A stretch of DNA of 64,000 bases. It comes from Streptomyces sp. NBC_01224 (GTDB lineage Bacteria > Actinomycetota > Actinomycetes > Streptomycetales > Streptomycetaceae). The position numbers and the translations under genes were made by a program. Positions 9,909-19,048 of this stretch are shown here, in pieces. Each line of letters begins with the position of its first letter. Positions within the stretch are counted from its first letter, which is position 1. The notes below the pieces were generated by a model. It had not been told where the DNA came from, made no database searches, and saw nothing but the letters and a program-made list of their open reading frames with translations. The DNA lies in assembly GCF_036002945.1 (NCBI RefSeq), contig NZ_CP108529.1:3348001-3412000 (forward strand), read 5' to 3'.

Positions 9909-11210
9909 ATGACGCCGCTTCCCCACCGCAGCCACGCCGCCGACCTGCTGTCCTTCATCAGGGCCAGCCCTTCCCCGTATCGCGCGGTGGCGAGTGCCGC
10001 CCAGCGCCTGGAGAAGGCCGGCTTCCGCGAACTGCGCGGCACGGACGACTGGACGGGCACGACCGGCGGCAGCTTCGTCGTCCGCGGCGGTGCCCTGATC
10101 GCCTGGTACGCCCCCGAGGGCGCCCCCGCGCACACCCCCTTCCGGATCGTCGGCACACACACGGACTCCCCGAATCTGCGGGTCAAGCCCACCCCCGACA
10201 CCGGGTCGGCGGGCTGGCGGCAGATCGCCGTGGAGATCTACGGCGGCGTTCCGCTGAACACCTGGCTCGACCGCGATCTGGGCATCTCGGGGCGGCTCGC
10301 GCTGCGCGGCCCCGGCGGCGGGGTCGAGTCCCGGCTCGTCCAGATCGACGAACCGCTGCTGCGGGTACCCCAGTTGGCCATCCATCTGGACCGTACGGTC
10401 AATGAGGGGCTCGCCCTCGACCGGCAGCGCCATCTCGCCCCGCTGTGGGCGCTCGGGGCGCCCGAGGAGGGCTCGCTGCTGCGCCGGGTCGCGGCGGCCG
10501 CGGAGGTGGACCGGGACGACGTCCTCGGCTGGGATCTGATGCTCCATGACATCCAGCCGCCCGGATATCTCGGCGCGGACCGGGAGTTCGTGGTGTCCGC
10601 GCGGCTGGACAACCTGGTGTCGGTGCATGCGGGCGTCACGGCCCTGGCGGGTGCGGCGACCGCTGACGACGATCCCTCGTACATCCCCGTCCTGGCGGCC
10701 TTCGACCACGAGGAGGTCGGCAGCGGTTCGGAGACGGGCGCGCAGAGCCCCCTGCTGGAACGGGTCCTCGGCCGTTCGGTCACCGCGCGCGGCGGCGGCA
10801 CCGAGGACTTCTCCCGCGCCCTGTCCGGCGCCTTCTGCATCTCCGCCGACATGGCGCACGCGGTGCACCCCAACTACGCGGAACGGCACGATCCGGGCCA
10901 TCATCCGCTGCCCAACGGCGGCCCCGCGGTCAAGGTCAACGTCAATCAGCGGTACGCCACCGACAGCACCGGCATGGCGGTGTTCGCGGCGGCGTGCGAG
11001 CGGGCGGGTGCGCCGTGGCAGCCGTTCGTCTCCAACAACGCGATGCCGTGCGGCACGTCGATCGGCCCGCTCACCGCGGCCCGGCTGGGTGTCCCGACGG
11101 TCGACGTGGGGGTGCCGGGGCTGTCCATGCACTCGGCGCGCGAGCTGTGCGGCGCCGACGACCCCGCTCATCTGGCGGCCGTCCTGGGCGCGTTCGTGAC
11201 GTCCGGCTGA
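9909..11210 (+). CDS. M18 family aminopeptidase
   Basis: Cytosolic zinc aminopeptidase of the M18 family (aspartyl/lysyl aminopeptidase, tetrahedral assemblies), trimming N-terminal residues from peptides. The 433-residue product has the metal/catalytic blocks GTHTDSPNLRVKP, the bridging aspartate in ARLDNLVSVHAG, FDHEEVGSGSETGAQSP (Glu pair), and SADMAHAVHPNYAERHDPGH with the last metal histidine region near HSARELCGADD. ATG 9909 is preceded by AAAGGCGG. It appears monocistronic, and a strong hairpin follows. Confidence 0.92.
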   Translation: MTPLPHRSHAADLLSFIRASPSPYRAVASAAQRLEKAGFRELRGTDDWTGTTGGSFVVRGGALIAWYAPEGAPAHTPFRIVGTHTDSPNLRVKPTPDTGSAGWRQIAVEIYGGVPLNTWLDRDLGISGRLALRGPGGGVESRLVQIDEPLLRVPQLAIHLDRTVNEGLALDRQRHLAPLWALGAPEEGSLLRRVAAAAEVDRDDVLGWDLMLHDIQPPGYLGADREFVVSARLDNLVSVHAGVTALAGAATADDDPSYIPVLAAFDHEEVGSGSETGAQSPLLERVLGRSVTARGGGTEDFSRALSGAFCISADMAHAVHPNYAERHDPGHHPLPNGGPAVKVNVNQRYATDSTGMAVFAAACERAGAPWQPFVSNNAMPCGTSIGPLTAARLGVPTVDVGVPGLSMHSARELCGADDPAHLAAVLGAFVTSG

Positions 11211-11214
11211 CACA

Positions 11215-11256
11215 CAGGGAGGGGCGGGGCGGCCGAGGCCGCCCCGCCCCTCCCTG
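11215..11256. terminator. Bidirectional terminator after M18 aminopeptidase
   Basis: Two complementary 20-base arms (11215-11234 beginning CAGGGAGGGGC and 11237-11256) form a long GC stem between two convergent genes. Confidence 0.88.
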
Positions 11257-11271
11257 CACCGCGGGAACGAG

Positions 11272-12801
11272 CTACGCGAAGCGCTGCTTCGCACTGCCGT
11301 CGCAGTTCTGCAGCTTCAGCGGGTCCTTGGCCGCCGCGAGCGTCAGGCACAGCCCGGTCGAGGCCGCCGGGCGCAAGGTGCCCGACTGCTTGACGAACTG
11401 CTGGTTGGCCGCACCCGAGCAGTTCCACACGATGAGCGTGGCGCCCGCCTTGTAGTCGGCACCCGGCACATCGAGGCACCGGTCGTGGCTCAGCTCCGTA
11501 CGGATGCTCCTCGTGCCGGAGTCGTACCACCAGCCCTGGTTGCGGCCGCCGTGGCAGTCCCAGCCGCCGATCTCCGTGTCGTTGCGGGTCACCGAGGCGG
11601 GGACATCCACGCAGGTGCCCGTGGCCTCGTTCTTCAGGGGCTTGAAGACGTCGTCCCACGCCGCGGCCTGCAGCACGGGCGATCCGGTGCTCGCCGGATC
11701 CGCGCAGCTCGCCTCGCGCAGGGACGAGTTGTAGATCTGGGTCAGGCAGGAGGCGAAGGCGGCGTGGCCGCGCGCGTTCGGGTGGAAGGACTGCCGGACG
11801 GAGTTGGAGTCCGGCGGGAAGTGCGACAGATCGATGTAGAGCCCGCGGGCCCAGGTGTCCTCGCTGCAGACCTCGTGGCCGTGGAAGAGCCGGGAGTTGT
11901 CGAGGTAGACGGCTCCGGTGTCGGCGGCGGCCTTGCGCATGCCGCGCTCGAAGGCGGGGACCGCGACGTTACGGCCCCAGGCGGCGTCGGAGTCGTATCC
12001 GGCGCAGCCGCCGGGAAGCTTGCCGGGGAAGTTCGGGTTGTCGTAGAAGTCCGGGCCGATGGGGCTCGGGTAGCCCATGACCACGAGCTTGTAATCACTG
12101 TTGTTGTATCCGGCGTCGGACATGACGGTCTTCAGATCGCGCACCGTCTTCTCGACCTTGGGGACGAGTCCGTCGACGCGCGCCTGCCAGCCGCCCTCGT
12201 ACTTCGACTGGCACGCGCCCTGGAGGAGGACCCAGCGCTCGACGCAGTCCGTCATGACCGGGCCGAACTGGAGGTCGTCATTGGCGCCGGCGACCAGCAC
12301 GATCATCTTGATGCGGGTGTTGCGGGCCTTGATGGCGAGGTTGTCGCTCTGCACGAGTTCGTCGGCGTACTGCTTCGATCCGCCGATCACGATGTTGCCG
12401 GTGTACGCGCCGGAGCAGGAGACGTTGTACGTGACGTCGGCCGGGATCCCGGTGCGGTGGATGGCCGAGTCGGGCGAGCGGTGGCACCAGTTGTCGGGGC
12501 CGTTCGTGCCCGCCTCGTACGTGCCGACGCCCTCGCCGGAGATCTCGCTGTCGCCGAGCGAGATCAGCCCGGTCCTGCGGTCGGCGAGCGGGCGCTCGGC
12601 CGGGTCGCCGTACAGCCGGGTGGCTTCGGCGGCGCGGATGGCCTCCAGTTCGGGCGACAGGGGGGTGGATGCGGTAGTGGTGATACCGGACCGGTCTGCC
12701 GCGCCCGCCGGTCCTGCGGCGGCGGCCATGCCGCCCAATGCCGCCGCCGTGGCCGCGGCGGCCGCGACCGTACAGCGAAGTCTGTGCCTGGTGCGCCTCA
12801 T
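11272..12801 (-). CDS. Secreted SGNH/GDSL-type hydrolase with C-terminal ricin-B lectin domain
   Basis: A 509-residue exported enzyme. The Sec signal peptide spans about residues 1-35 (basic start, alanine-rich core, AGAADR). The SGNH hydrolase domain (about 60-350) shows GDSEISGEG (nucleophile Ser; Glu replaces the usual Leu of GDSL), [18 protein letters not shown] (Asn of block III) and [12 protein letters not shown] (catalytic His). A ricin-B carbohydrate-binding domain (about 375-509) follows, with CVDVPAS and [20 protein letters not shown]. It likely de-esterifies an extracellular glycan, lipid or plant polymer. It is divergent from fumC. Confidence 0.88.
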   Translation of the reverse strand: MRRTRHRLRCTVAAAAATAAALGGMAAAAGPAGAADRSGITTTASTPLSPELEAIRAAEATRLYGDPAERPLADRRTGLISLGDSEISGEGVGTYEAGTNGPDNWCHRSPDSAIHRTGIPADVTYNVSCSGAYTGNIVIGGSKQYADELVQSDNLAIKARNTRIKMIVLVAGANDDLQFGPVMTDCVERWVLLQGACQSKYEGGWQARVDGLVPKVEKTVRDLKTVMSDAGYNNSDYKLVVMGYPSPIGPDFYDNPNFPGKLPGGCAGYDSDAAWGRNVAVPAFERGMRKAAADTGAVYLDNSRLFHGHEVCSEDTWARGLYIDLSHFPPDSNSVRQSFHPNARGHAAFASCLTQIYNSSLREASCADPASTGSPVLQAAAWDDVFKPLKNEATGTCVDVPASVTRNDTEIGGWDCHGGRNQGWWYDSGTRSIRTELSHDRCLDVPGADYKAGATLIVWNCSGAANQQFVKQSGTLRPAASTGLCLTLAAAKDPLKLQNCDGSAKQRFA

Positions 12802-12835
12802 TGCGCCTCCCCGGGTTGTGGTTACCCCCGGTATT

Positions 12836-12847
12836 TACTGGTCGGTA
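12836..12847. promoter_or_regulatory. TACnGnnCnGTA dyad in the hydrolase/fumC divergent region
   Basis: TACTGGTCGGTA is palindromic at the conserved positions, 35 bases upstream of the hydrolase GTG/ATG region and 60 bases before fumC. It resembles operators of TetR-type lipid-metabolism repressors, which would suit a secreted esterase. Prediction only. Confidence 0.3.
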
Positions 12848-12907
12848 GGCGACTTGGGAATACACAGAACAAGACAAGTGCTCAACTTTTTCAGGAGGTT
12901 GAACCCC

Positions 12908-14332
12908 ATGGACGACGCACAGACCACCGCACAGACCCCCGCGGACGGCACGGATTTCCGCATCGAGCACGATTCGATGGGCGAGGTGAGGGTGCCGAAG
13001 GACGCCAGGTGGCGGGCCCAGACGCAGCGCGCGGTAGAGAACTTCCCGATCTCCGGCCAGCGTCTGGAGCGGGCGCACATCGAGGCCCTGGCCCGGATCA
13101 AGGCGGCCGCGGCCAAGGTGAACGCCGAGCTGAAGGTGCTCGACCCGGACATCGCCCTGGCGATCCAGGAGGCCGCCGAGGAGGTCGCCGAGGGGCGCTG
13201 GGACGCACACTTCCCGATCGATGTCTTCCAGACCGGGTCCGGCACCTCGTCCAACATGAACACCAATGAGGTCGTGGCCACCCTCGCCACCGAACGCCTG
13301 GGCCGCGAGGTCCACCCCAACGACCACGTCAACGCCTCGCAGTCGTCCAACGACGTCTTCCCGTCCTCCATCCACATCGCCGCGACCGCGGCCGTCACCG
13401 GCGAGCTGATCCCGGCGCTGGACCATCTGGCTGCCGCCCTGGAACGCAAGTCCGCCGAGTTCGCGACGGTCGTGAAGTCGGGACGTACGCATCTGATGGA
13501 CGCCACGCCCGTCACTCTGGGCCAGGAGTTCGGCGGCTACGCGGCACAGGTCCGGTACGGCATCGAGCGGCTGCGCGCCTCCCTCCCCCGCCTCGCCGAG
13601 CTGCCGCTGGGCGGCACGGCCGTCGGCACCGGCATCAACACCCCGCCCGGCTTCTCCGCCGCCGTCATCGCCGAGGTCGCCCGCGCCACCGGGCTGCCGC
13701 TCACCGAGGCCAGGGACCACTTCGAGGCGCAGGGCGCGCGGGACGGGCTCGTGGAGACGTCCGGCCAGCTCCGTACCTTCGCCGTCTCGCTCACCAAGAT
13801 CTCCAACGATCTGCGCTGGATGGCGTCCGGGCCGCGCACCGGTTTGGCCGAGATCAGCCTTCCCGACCTCCAGCCGGGCTCGTCGATCATGCCGGGGAAG
13901 GTGAATCCGGTCATTCCCGAGGCCGTCCTGATGGTCGCGGCCCAGGTGATGGGGAACGACCAGACGGTCGCCGTCGCGGGCGCGGCGGGCAATTTCGAAC
14001 TGAATGTGATGCTTCCCGTCATCGCGAAGAATCTGCTGGAGTCGGTGAGGCTGCTGGCCAATGCCTCCCGGCTGCTCGCGGACCGGACGGTCGACGGGAT
14101 CACCGCGAACGTGGAGCGGGCCAGGGAGTACGCGGAGTCCTCGCCGTCCGTCGTCACCCCGCTGAACAAGTACATCGGTTACGAGGAGGCGGCGAAGGTC
14201 GCCAAGAAGTCCCTGGCCGAGCGCAGGACGATCCGCGAGGTGGTGCTGGACTCGGGATATGTAGAGCGCGGCGATCTCACGGTGGAGCAGCTCGACGAGG
14301 CGCTGGACGTGTTGCGTATGACCCGCCCGTGA
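12908..14332 (+). CDS. fumC: Class II fumarate hydratase
   Basis: Oxygen-stable class II fumarase of the aspartase/fumarase superfamily, a homotetramer. The 474-residue protein has [33 protein letters not shown], the general-acid/base region [12 protein letters not shown], and the superfamily signature [15 protein letters not shown] near residue 325. ATG 12908 has AGGAGG about nine bases upstream. Two unrelated fumarases on the same strand within 7 kb is a notable redundancy. Confidence 0.96.
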   Translation: MDDAQTTAQTPADGTDFRIEHDSMGEVRVPKDARWRAQTQRAVENFPISGQRLERAHIEALARIKAAAAKVNAELKVLDPDIALAIQEAAEEVAEGRWDAHFPIDVFQTGSGTSSNMNTNEVVATLATERLGREVHPNDHVNASQSSNDVFPSSIHIAATAAVTGELIPALDHLAAALERKSAEFATVVKSGRTHLMDATPVTLGQEFGGYAAQVRYGIERLRASLPRLAELPLGGTAVGTGINTPPGFSAAVIAEVARATGLPLTEARDHFEAQGARDGLVETSGQLRTFAVSLTKISNDLRWMASGPRTGLAEISLPDLQPGSSIMPGKVNPVIPEAVLMVAAQVMGNDQTVAVAGAAGNFELNVMLPVIAKNLLESVRLLANASRLLADRTVDGITANVERAREYAESSPSVVTPLNKYIGYEEAAKVAKKSLAERRTIREVVLDSGYVERGDLTVEQLDEALDVLRMTRP

Positions 14333-14376
14333 CATGCGTCGCGGCAACCGGGCCGCGGCATCTCTAAGATCTGCCC

Positions 14377-15075
14377 ATGGCAGGTAGTGGATACATCGAG
14401 CACTGGGCGCCGGGCGATCAGATCCTGTGGCGCTACCGCGACAACGGCCCCCTGGGGCGGGACGCCGCGCCGGATCACGCCCAGGGCCCGGTCCACATCT
14501 GCCGCCCCGTCACCGTCGTCCAGGACACCGACGAGCTGCTCGCCGTATGGGTGGCACCCGGCACCGAATGCGTGAAACCGGTGCTGGCGAACGGCACCGA
14601 GGTGCACGACGAGCCGCTCGCCACCCGCTACACCGCCCCGCGCACCACCGCCCGCTCGGCATGGCTGGGCAACGGCGTGCTGAAGCTCGCCCGTCCCGGT
14701 GAACCCTGGTCGGTCTGGCTGTTCTGGGAGCCCGGATGGCAGTTCCGCAGCTGGTACGTGAACCTGGAGGAACCGCGCACCCGCTGGGCGGGCGGCATCG
14801 ACTCCGAGGATCACTTTCTCGACATCTCCGTGTACCCGGACCGCAGCTGGGTCTGGCGCGACGAGGACGAGTTCGCCCAGGCGCAGCGGGTCGGCCTGAT
14901 GGCCCCTCAGACCGCGCGTCGGGTACGGGAGGCGGGCCTCGCGGCCGTCGAGGTGATCCAGAACTGGGGCGCGCCGTTCCGGGACGGCTGGGAGGACTGG
15001 CGGCCCGATCCGCACTGGCGGGTTCCCGCACTCCCGGATGACTGGGACCGTACCCCCTCGCATATGCCGTCGTGA
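14377..15075 (+). CDS. DUF402 / FomD-like family protein
   Basis: A 232-residue protein of the FomD-like barrel family (DUF402). The central W-rich strands (PWSVWLFWEPGWQFRSWYVNLEEPRTRW), the acidic metal-binding region GIDSEDHFLDISVYPDRSW and the DEDEF segment match the metal-dependent nucleotide diphosphatase-like fold. FomD hydrolyses CMP-phosphonate intermediates in fosfomycin biosynthesis, but no phosphonate genes are near, so a housekeeping nucleotide hydrolase role is more likely. It starts 44 bases after fumC and may be cotranscribed. Confidence 0.8.
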   Translation: MAGSGYIEHWAPGDQILWRYRDNGPLGRDAAPDHAQGPVHICRPVTVVQDTDELLAVWVAPGTECVKPVLANGTEVHDEPLATRYTAPRTTARSAWLGNGVLKLARPGEPWSVWLFWEPGWQFRSWYVNLEEPRTRWAGGIDSEDHFLDISVYPDRSWVWRDEDEFAQAQRVGLMAPQTARRVREAGLAAVEVIQNWGAPFRDGWEDWRPDPHWRVPALPDDWDRTPSHMPS

Positions 15076-15446
15076 GACCCTTGATGCACCCCAGGGGGGC
15101 AACCGTAGGATCGTCCTCCGGAGGGCCGCTCCGCTCCAACCGGCGGACGCGGCACCGGACCTGACCGTAAGTCATCGCACGAGCACAACGCACTGCATGA
15201 GCTGTATGAGCAGCATCAGTCGTATGAATCGCATGAGCCACTACGAGGGGGTGGAGACGTGCTCGCTTTCGCCCGCCCCGTCGCCGGAAACGTTGTCACC
15301 GAACCACGCGTCGGGCATCCGGTTTCGGCCCCTGGTTCGGGGGCATCCGGTGACAGCCGTTGTTATCGCCGCTCTTGCCGGGGCACAGTAGCGCCCCACG
15401 AGGTGATTGCCTCATACAACCGGCCCGGACGGACGGAACCCCACGC
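15076..15446. other. Gene-poor leader region before the SpoIIE phosphatase
   Basis: This 371-base interval carries a short tandem repeat at 15197-15241 (listed separately) and possibly a small open frame, 15197-15391, beginning MSCMSSISRMNRMSH. It is methionine/serine-rich only because of the repeat and shows no domain. The promoter of the phosphatase gene is expected here. Confidence 0.4.
15197..15241 (+). repeat. Five imperfect copies of a 9-base repeat
   Basis: Consecutive 9-mers ATGAGCTGT, ATGAGCAGC, ATCAGTCGT, ATGAATCGC, ATGAGCCAC share the form ATgAgYnnY. The unit is a multiple of three, so the repeat reads as M-S-x in one frame. It lies about 200 bases upstream of the SpoIIE phosphatase start. 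Confidence 0.75.
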
Positions 15447-17372
15447 GTGACGGAGCATCCCACCTCCCACGAAGGCCGGCAGCCTCTTGCCGCCCGGTCG
15501 CAGGAACGCACCCGGCCGCGGCAGCAGGATGCCGCGCCGGTCGCTTCCCCTGCCACCGCCGCGATCCCCGGCCCGGCCACGGCGCCGGGCGCGAATCCGG
15601 CGGCATCCCCGGCGAACCCCGGCCCCGCAGGACTCGACCCACAGGCCGCGGCCCGTCGCGAGGGCGACCGGCTGCGTTTCGTGGGGGCCGCCACCCGGCG
15701 GATCGCCCGCGGCATAGACCTGGACGAGATCGTGCTGGGCCTGTGCCGGGCCAGCGTGCCGACTTTCTCCGACGCCATACTGGTCTACCTCCGCGACCCG
15801 CTCCCGGTCGGCGACGAGCGGCCGGTCTCCCCGTTCGTACTGCGGCTGCGCCGGTCGGACCGGCTGCGTTTAAGCGAGGAGGAGACCGAGACCTCGTCGG
15901 AGATCGAACGACTGCGGCTGCCCGCCATCGATCCGCACGGCGATCTGCCCCCGGCTGCCGAGCTGTGCGAGGTCCGCTCGGGCGGCGCGCTCGCCGAGGT
16001 GCTGCGCGGTGTACGGCCGGTCTTCGGGGACTCCGCAGCGGCCCGCGCCGCGCTGCCCGAACTGCTCGGTACCGGACGGCCCGTACCCACCGGGCACCGT
16101 GCGATCCTCGCCCCGCTGCGCGGACGGCGACGGGTGATCGGCGCCGCCGTCTTCCTGCGCGGGACCGAACGGCCGCCCTTCGAGGCCAATGACCTGCTGG
16201 TCGCCGCCCAGCTGGCGACGCACACCGCGCTCGGCATCGACAAGGCCGTGCTGTACGGACGCGAGGCGTACATCGCCGACGAGCTGCAGCGCACCATGCT
16301 GCCCGACTCGCTGCCGCAGCCGACCGGTGTCCGGCTCGCCTCCCGCTATCTCCCGGCCGCCGAGACGGCCCGGGTCGGCGGCGACTGGTACGACGCGATC
16401 CCGCTGCCCGGGAGCAGGGTCGCCCTGGTCGTCGGCGACGTCATGGGCCACTCCATGACGTCCGCGGCGATCATGGGGCAGCTGCGCACCACCGCGCAGA
16501 CCCTCGCCGGGCTCGACCTGCCACCGCAGGAGGTGCTGCACCACCTCGACGAGCAGGCGCAGCGGCTCGGCAGCGACCGCATGGCGACCTGCCTGTACGC
16601 GGTGTACGACCCCGTCGCGCACCGCATCACCATCGCCAACGCCGGGCATCCGCCGCCCGTCCTGCTCCATCTGGGCGGCCGCGCGGAGGTGCTGCGGGTG
16701 CCGCCCGGCGCTCCGATCGGCGTCGGCGGTGTGGACTTCGAGGCCGTCGAGCTGGACGCTCCCGCGGGCGCCACGCTGCTCCTTTACACCGACGGTCTGG
16801 TGGAGTCCCGGCTGCGGGACGTCTGGACCGGGATCGAGCAGTTGCGCGAACGTCTCGCCACCACCGCCCGGCTCACCGGCCCGGATCATTCCCCGCCGCT
16901 GGAGGCCCTCTGCGACGACGTGCTCGACATGCTCGGCCCCGGCGACCGGGACGACGACATCGCGCTGCTGGCCGCACGGTTCGACGGGATCGCACCGAGT
17001 GATGTCGCGTACTGGCACCTGGAACCGGAGGAGACAGCTCCGGGAAAGGCCCGCAGGCTGGCCCGCCGGGCGCTGAATCGTTGGGGGCTCGACGATCTCT
17101 CCGACTCGGTGGAGCTGCTGGTCAGCGAGGTGGTCACCAACGCGGTGCGCTATGCGGAGCGGCCGGTGACGCTGCGGCTGCTGCGCACCGACATCCTGCG
17201 CTGCGAGGTCGGCGACGACGCACCGCAGCTGCCCCGGCAGCGCCGGGCCCGGGACATGGACGAGGGCGGCCGCGGCCTGTTCCTGGTGAACCGGCTGGCC
17301 AGACGGTGGGGGGCGACGCGTCTTTCGACCGGCAAGGTGGTCTGGTTCGAGATGCCGACCCGGGGCCAGTAG
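15447..17372 (+). CDS. GAF-SpoIIE phosphatase with C-terminal anti-sigma-type ATPase domain
   Basis: A 641-residue cytoplasmic regulator. After an alanine/proline-rich tail (to about 75) comes a GAF-like sensor domain (about 80-270), then a PP2C SpoIIE phosphatase domain with metal-binding motifs [42 protein letters not shown] and [13 protein letters not shown]. Last is an RsbW-like HATPase (about 545-640) with [14 protein letters not shown] and [13 protein letters not shown]. Such fusions dephosphorylate anti-sigma-factor antagonists and bind them, controlling alternative sigma factors. The GTG at 15447 is the likeliest start; its Shine-Dalgarno is weak. Confidence 0.88.
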   Translation: MTEHPTSHEGRQPLAARSQERTRPRQQDAAPVASPATAAIPGPATAPGANPAASPANPGPAGLDPQAAARREGDRLRFVGAATRRIARGIDLDEIVLGLCRASVPTFSDAILVYLRDPLPVGDERPVSPFVLRLRRSDRLRLSEEETETSSEIERLRLPAIDPHGDLPPAAELCEVRSGGALAEVLRGVRPVFGDSAAARAALPELLGTGRPVPTGHRAILAPLRGRRRVIGAAVFLRGTERPPFEANDLLVAAQLATHTALGIDKAVLYGREAYIADELQRTMLPDSLPQPTGVRLASRYLPAAETARVGGDWYDAIPLPGSRVALVVGDVMGHSMTSAAIMGQLRTTAQTLAGLDLPPQEVLHHLDEQAQRLGSDRMATCLYAVYDPVAHRITIANAGHPPPVLLHLGGRAEVLRVPPGAPIGVGGVDFEAVELDAPAGATLLLYTDGLVESRLRDVWTGIEQLRERLATTARLTGPDHSPPLEALCDDVLDMLGPGDRDDDIALLAARFDGIAPSDVAYWHLEPEETAPGKARRLARRALNRWGLDDLSDSVELLVSEVVTNAVRYAERPVTLRLLRTDILRCEVGDDAPQLPRQRRARDMDEGGRGLFLVNRLARRWGATRLSTGKVVWFEMPTRGQ

Positions 17373-17505
17373 GGGGTCCGGGCAGGGGGCGGACAAGAGC
17401 CCCGCACGGACGGTAGCCAAATGTTGCCGACCTCCTGTCGGCGGAGTTGACTTCAGTCGTGAACGAGACGACCTGACCGAAACCCCCACCGACGGGAGGA
17501 CGCTC

Positions 17506-18975
17506 GTGCCTGAGGAATCGAAGACCAAGAACACCCCTTACACCACGAACAACGCCGGAATCCCGGTGGAGAGCGATGAACACTCGCTCACTGTCGGATC
17601 CGACGGTCCGATCCTGCTCCAGGACCACTACCTCATCGAGAAGATGGCCCAGTTCAACCGGGAACGGGTCCCCGAGCGAGTGGTCCACGCCAAGGGCTCC
17701 GGTGCCTACGGCATTTTCAAGGTGACCAACGACGTCAGCCAGTTCACCAAGGCAGACCTCTTCCAGCCGGGCAAGCAGACCGCCATGCTCGCCCGCTTCT
17801 CCACGGTCGCCGGTGAACAGGGCTCTCCCGACACCTGGCGCGACCCTCGTGGGTTCGCCCTGAAGTTCTACACGGAGCACGGCAACTACGACATGGTCGG
17901 CAACAACACGCCGATCTTCTTCGTGCGCGACCCGATGAAGTTCCAGGACTTCATCCGTTCGCAGAAGCGCCGCCCGGAGAGTGCCCTGCGTGACCACGAC
18001 ATGCAGTGGGACTTCTGGACCCTCTCCCCCGAGTCCGCGCACATGGTCACCTGGCTGATGGGCGACCGCGGCATCCCGAAGACCTACCGCAACATGAACG
18101 GCTACAGCTCGCACACCTATATGTGGGTGAACGCGGGCGGCGAGAGGTTCTGGGTCAAGTACCGCTTCAAGACCGACCAGGGCATCGACTTCTACCCCCA
18201 GGCCGAGGCCGACGAGATCGCGGGCAGCGACGGCGACATCCACCGCCGCGACCTGTTCGAGTCGATCAAGCGGGGTGATCACCCGAGCTGGACGCTGTAC
18301 GTCCAGATCATGCCGTTCGACGATGCGCCGGACTACCGGTTCAACCCGTTCGACCTCACAAAGGTGTGGCCGCACGGCGACTACCCGGAGATCGAAGTCG
18401 GCCGGATGACGCTCAACGAGAACCCCGAGGACTTCTTCGTCCACATCGAGCAGGCGTCCTTCGAGCCGTCGAACCTGGTGCCCGGCATCGGTCCGTCGCC
18501 CGACAAGATGCTGCTCGGCCGGCTCTTCTCGTACCCGGACACCCACCGGTACCGGATCGGCCCGAACTACGCGCAGCTGCCGCCGAACCGTCCGCGGTTC
18601 GGCCGGAACTCGTACGCGAAGGACGGCCCGATGCGGTACGAGCCGACTCGTACGGGAGCGGTCTACGCACCGAACTCGTACGGCGGTCCGGCCGCGGACA
18701 CCGAACGCTACGGCGACCCGGCGGGCTGGGCCACGGCGGGCGAGATGGTGCACGAGGCGTACAAGCTGCACCGCGAGGACGACGACTGGGGCCAGGCGGG
18801 CACGATGGTGCGCAAGGTCCTGGACGACGCGGCGCGTGATCGGCTGGTGTCGAACATTTCCGGCCATCTTCTGGACGGGGTGAGCGCCCCGGTCCTGGAG
18901 CGGGCGCTGCAGTACTGGCGCAACGTGGACAAGGACCTCGGCGACCGGATCGCGAAGAAGGTCAACGGCGGCTGA
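17506..18975 (+). CDS. Monofunctional haem catalase
   Basis: Catalase converting hydrogen peroxide to water and oxygen. The 489-residue product is a small-subunit (clade 3-type) catalase. The distal His is in [12 protein letters not shown] (about residue 61), the distal Asn in [15 protein letters not shown] (about 134), and the proximal haem-ligand Tyr in [14 protein letters not shown] (about 342). The GTG at 17506 is preceded by GGGAGG. It is transcribed alone and ends at a strong hairpin. No Fur- or CatR-like box was recognised upstream, so its regulator is open. Confidence 0.96.
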   Translation: MPEESKTKNTPYTTNNAGIPVESDEHSLTVGSDGPILLQDHYLIEKMAQFNRERVPERVVHAKGSGAYGIFKVTNDVSQFTKADLFQPGKQTAMLARFSTVAGEQGSPDTWRDPRGFALKFYTEHGNYDMVGNNTPIFFVRDPMKFQDFIRSQKRRPESALRDHDMQWDFWTLSPESAHMVTWLMGDRGIPKTYRNMNGYSSHTYMWVNAGGERFWVKYRFKTDQGIDFYPQAEADEIAGSDGDIHRRDLFESIKRGDHPSWTLYVQIMPFDDAPDYRFNPFDLTKVWPHGDYPEIEVGRMTLNENPEDFFVHIEQASFEPSNLVPGIGPSPDKMLLGRLFSYPDTHRYRIGPNYAQLPPNRPRFGRNSYAKDGPMRYEPTRTGAVYAPNSYGGPAADTERYGDPAGWATAGEMVHEAYKLHREDDDWGQAGTMVRKVLDDAARDRLVSNISGHLLDGVSAPVLERALQYWRNVDKDLGDRIAKKVNGG

Positions 18976-18994
18976 CACCGTCGTACGCGGACGC

Positions 18995-19036
18995 ATGAGT
19001 GAGGGGCGGTGCCGGCCGGCACCGCCCCTCACTCAT
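18995..19036. terminator. Bidirectional terminator, catalase/PBP
   Basis: A 42-base palindrome (ATGAGTGAGGGGC... and its complement, centre at 19015/19016) between the convergent catalase and penicillin-binding protein genes. Confidence 0.88.
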
Positions 19037-19048
19037 GACCTCACGTCC

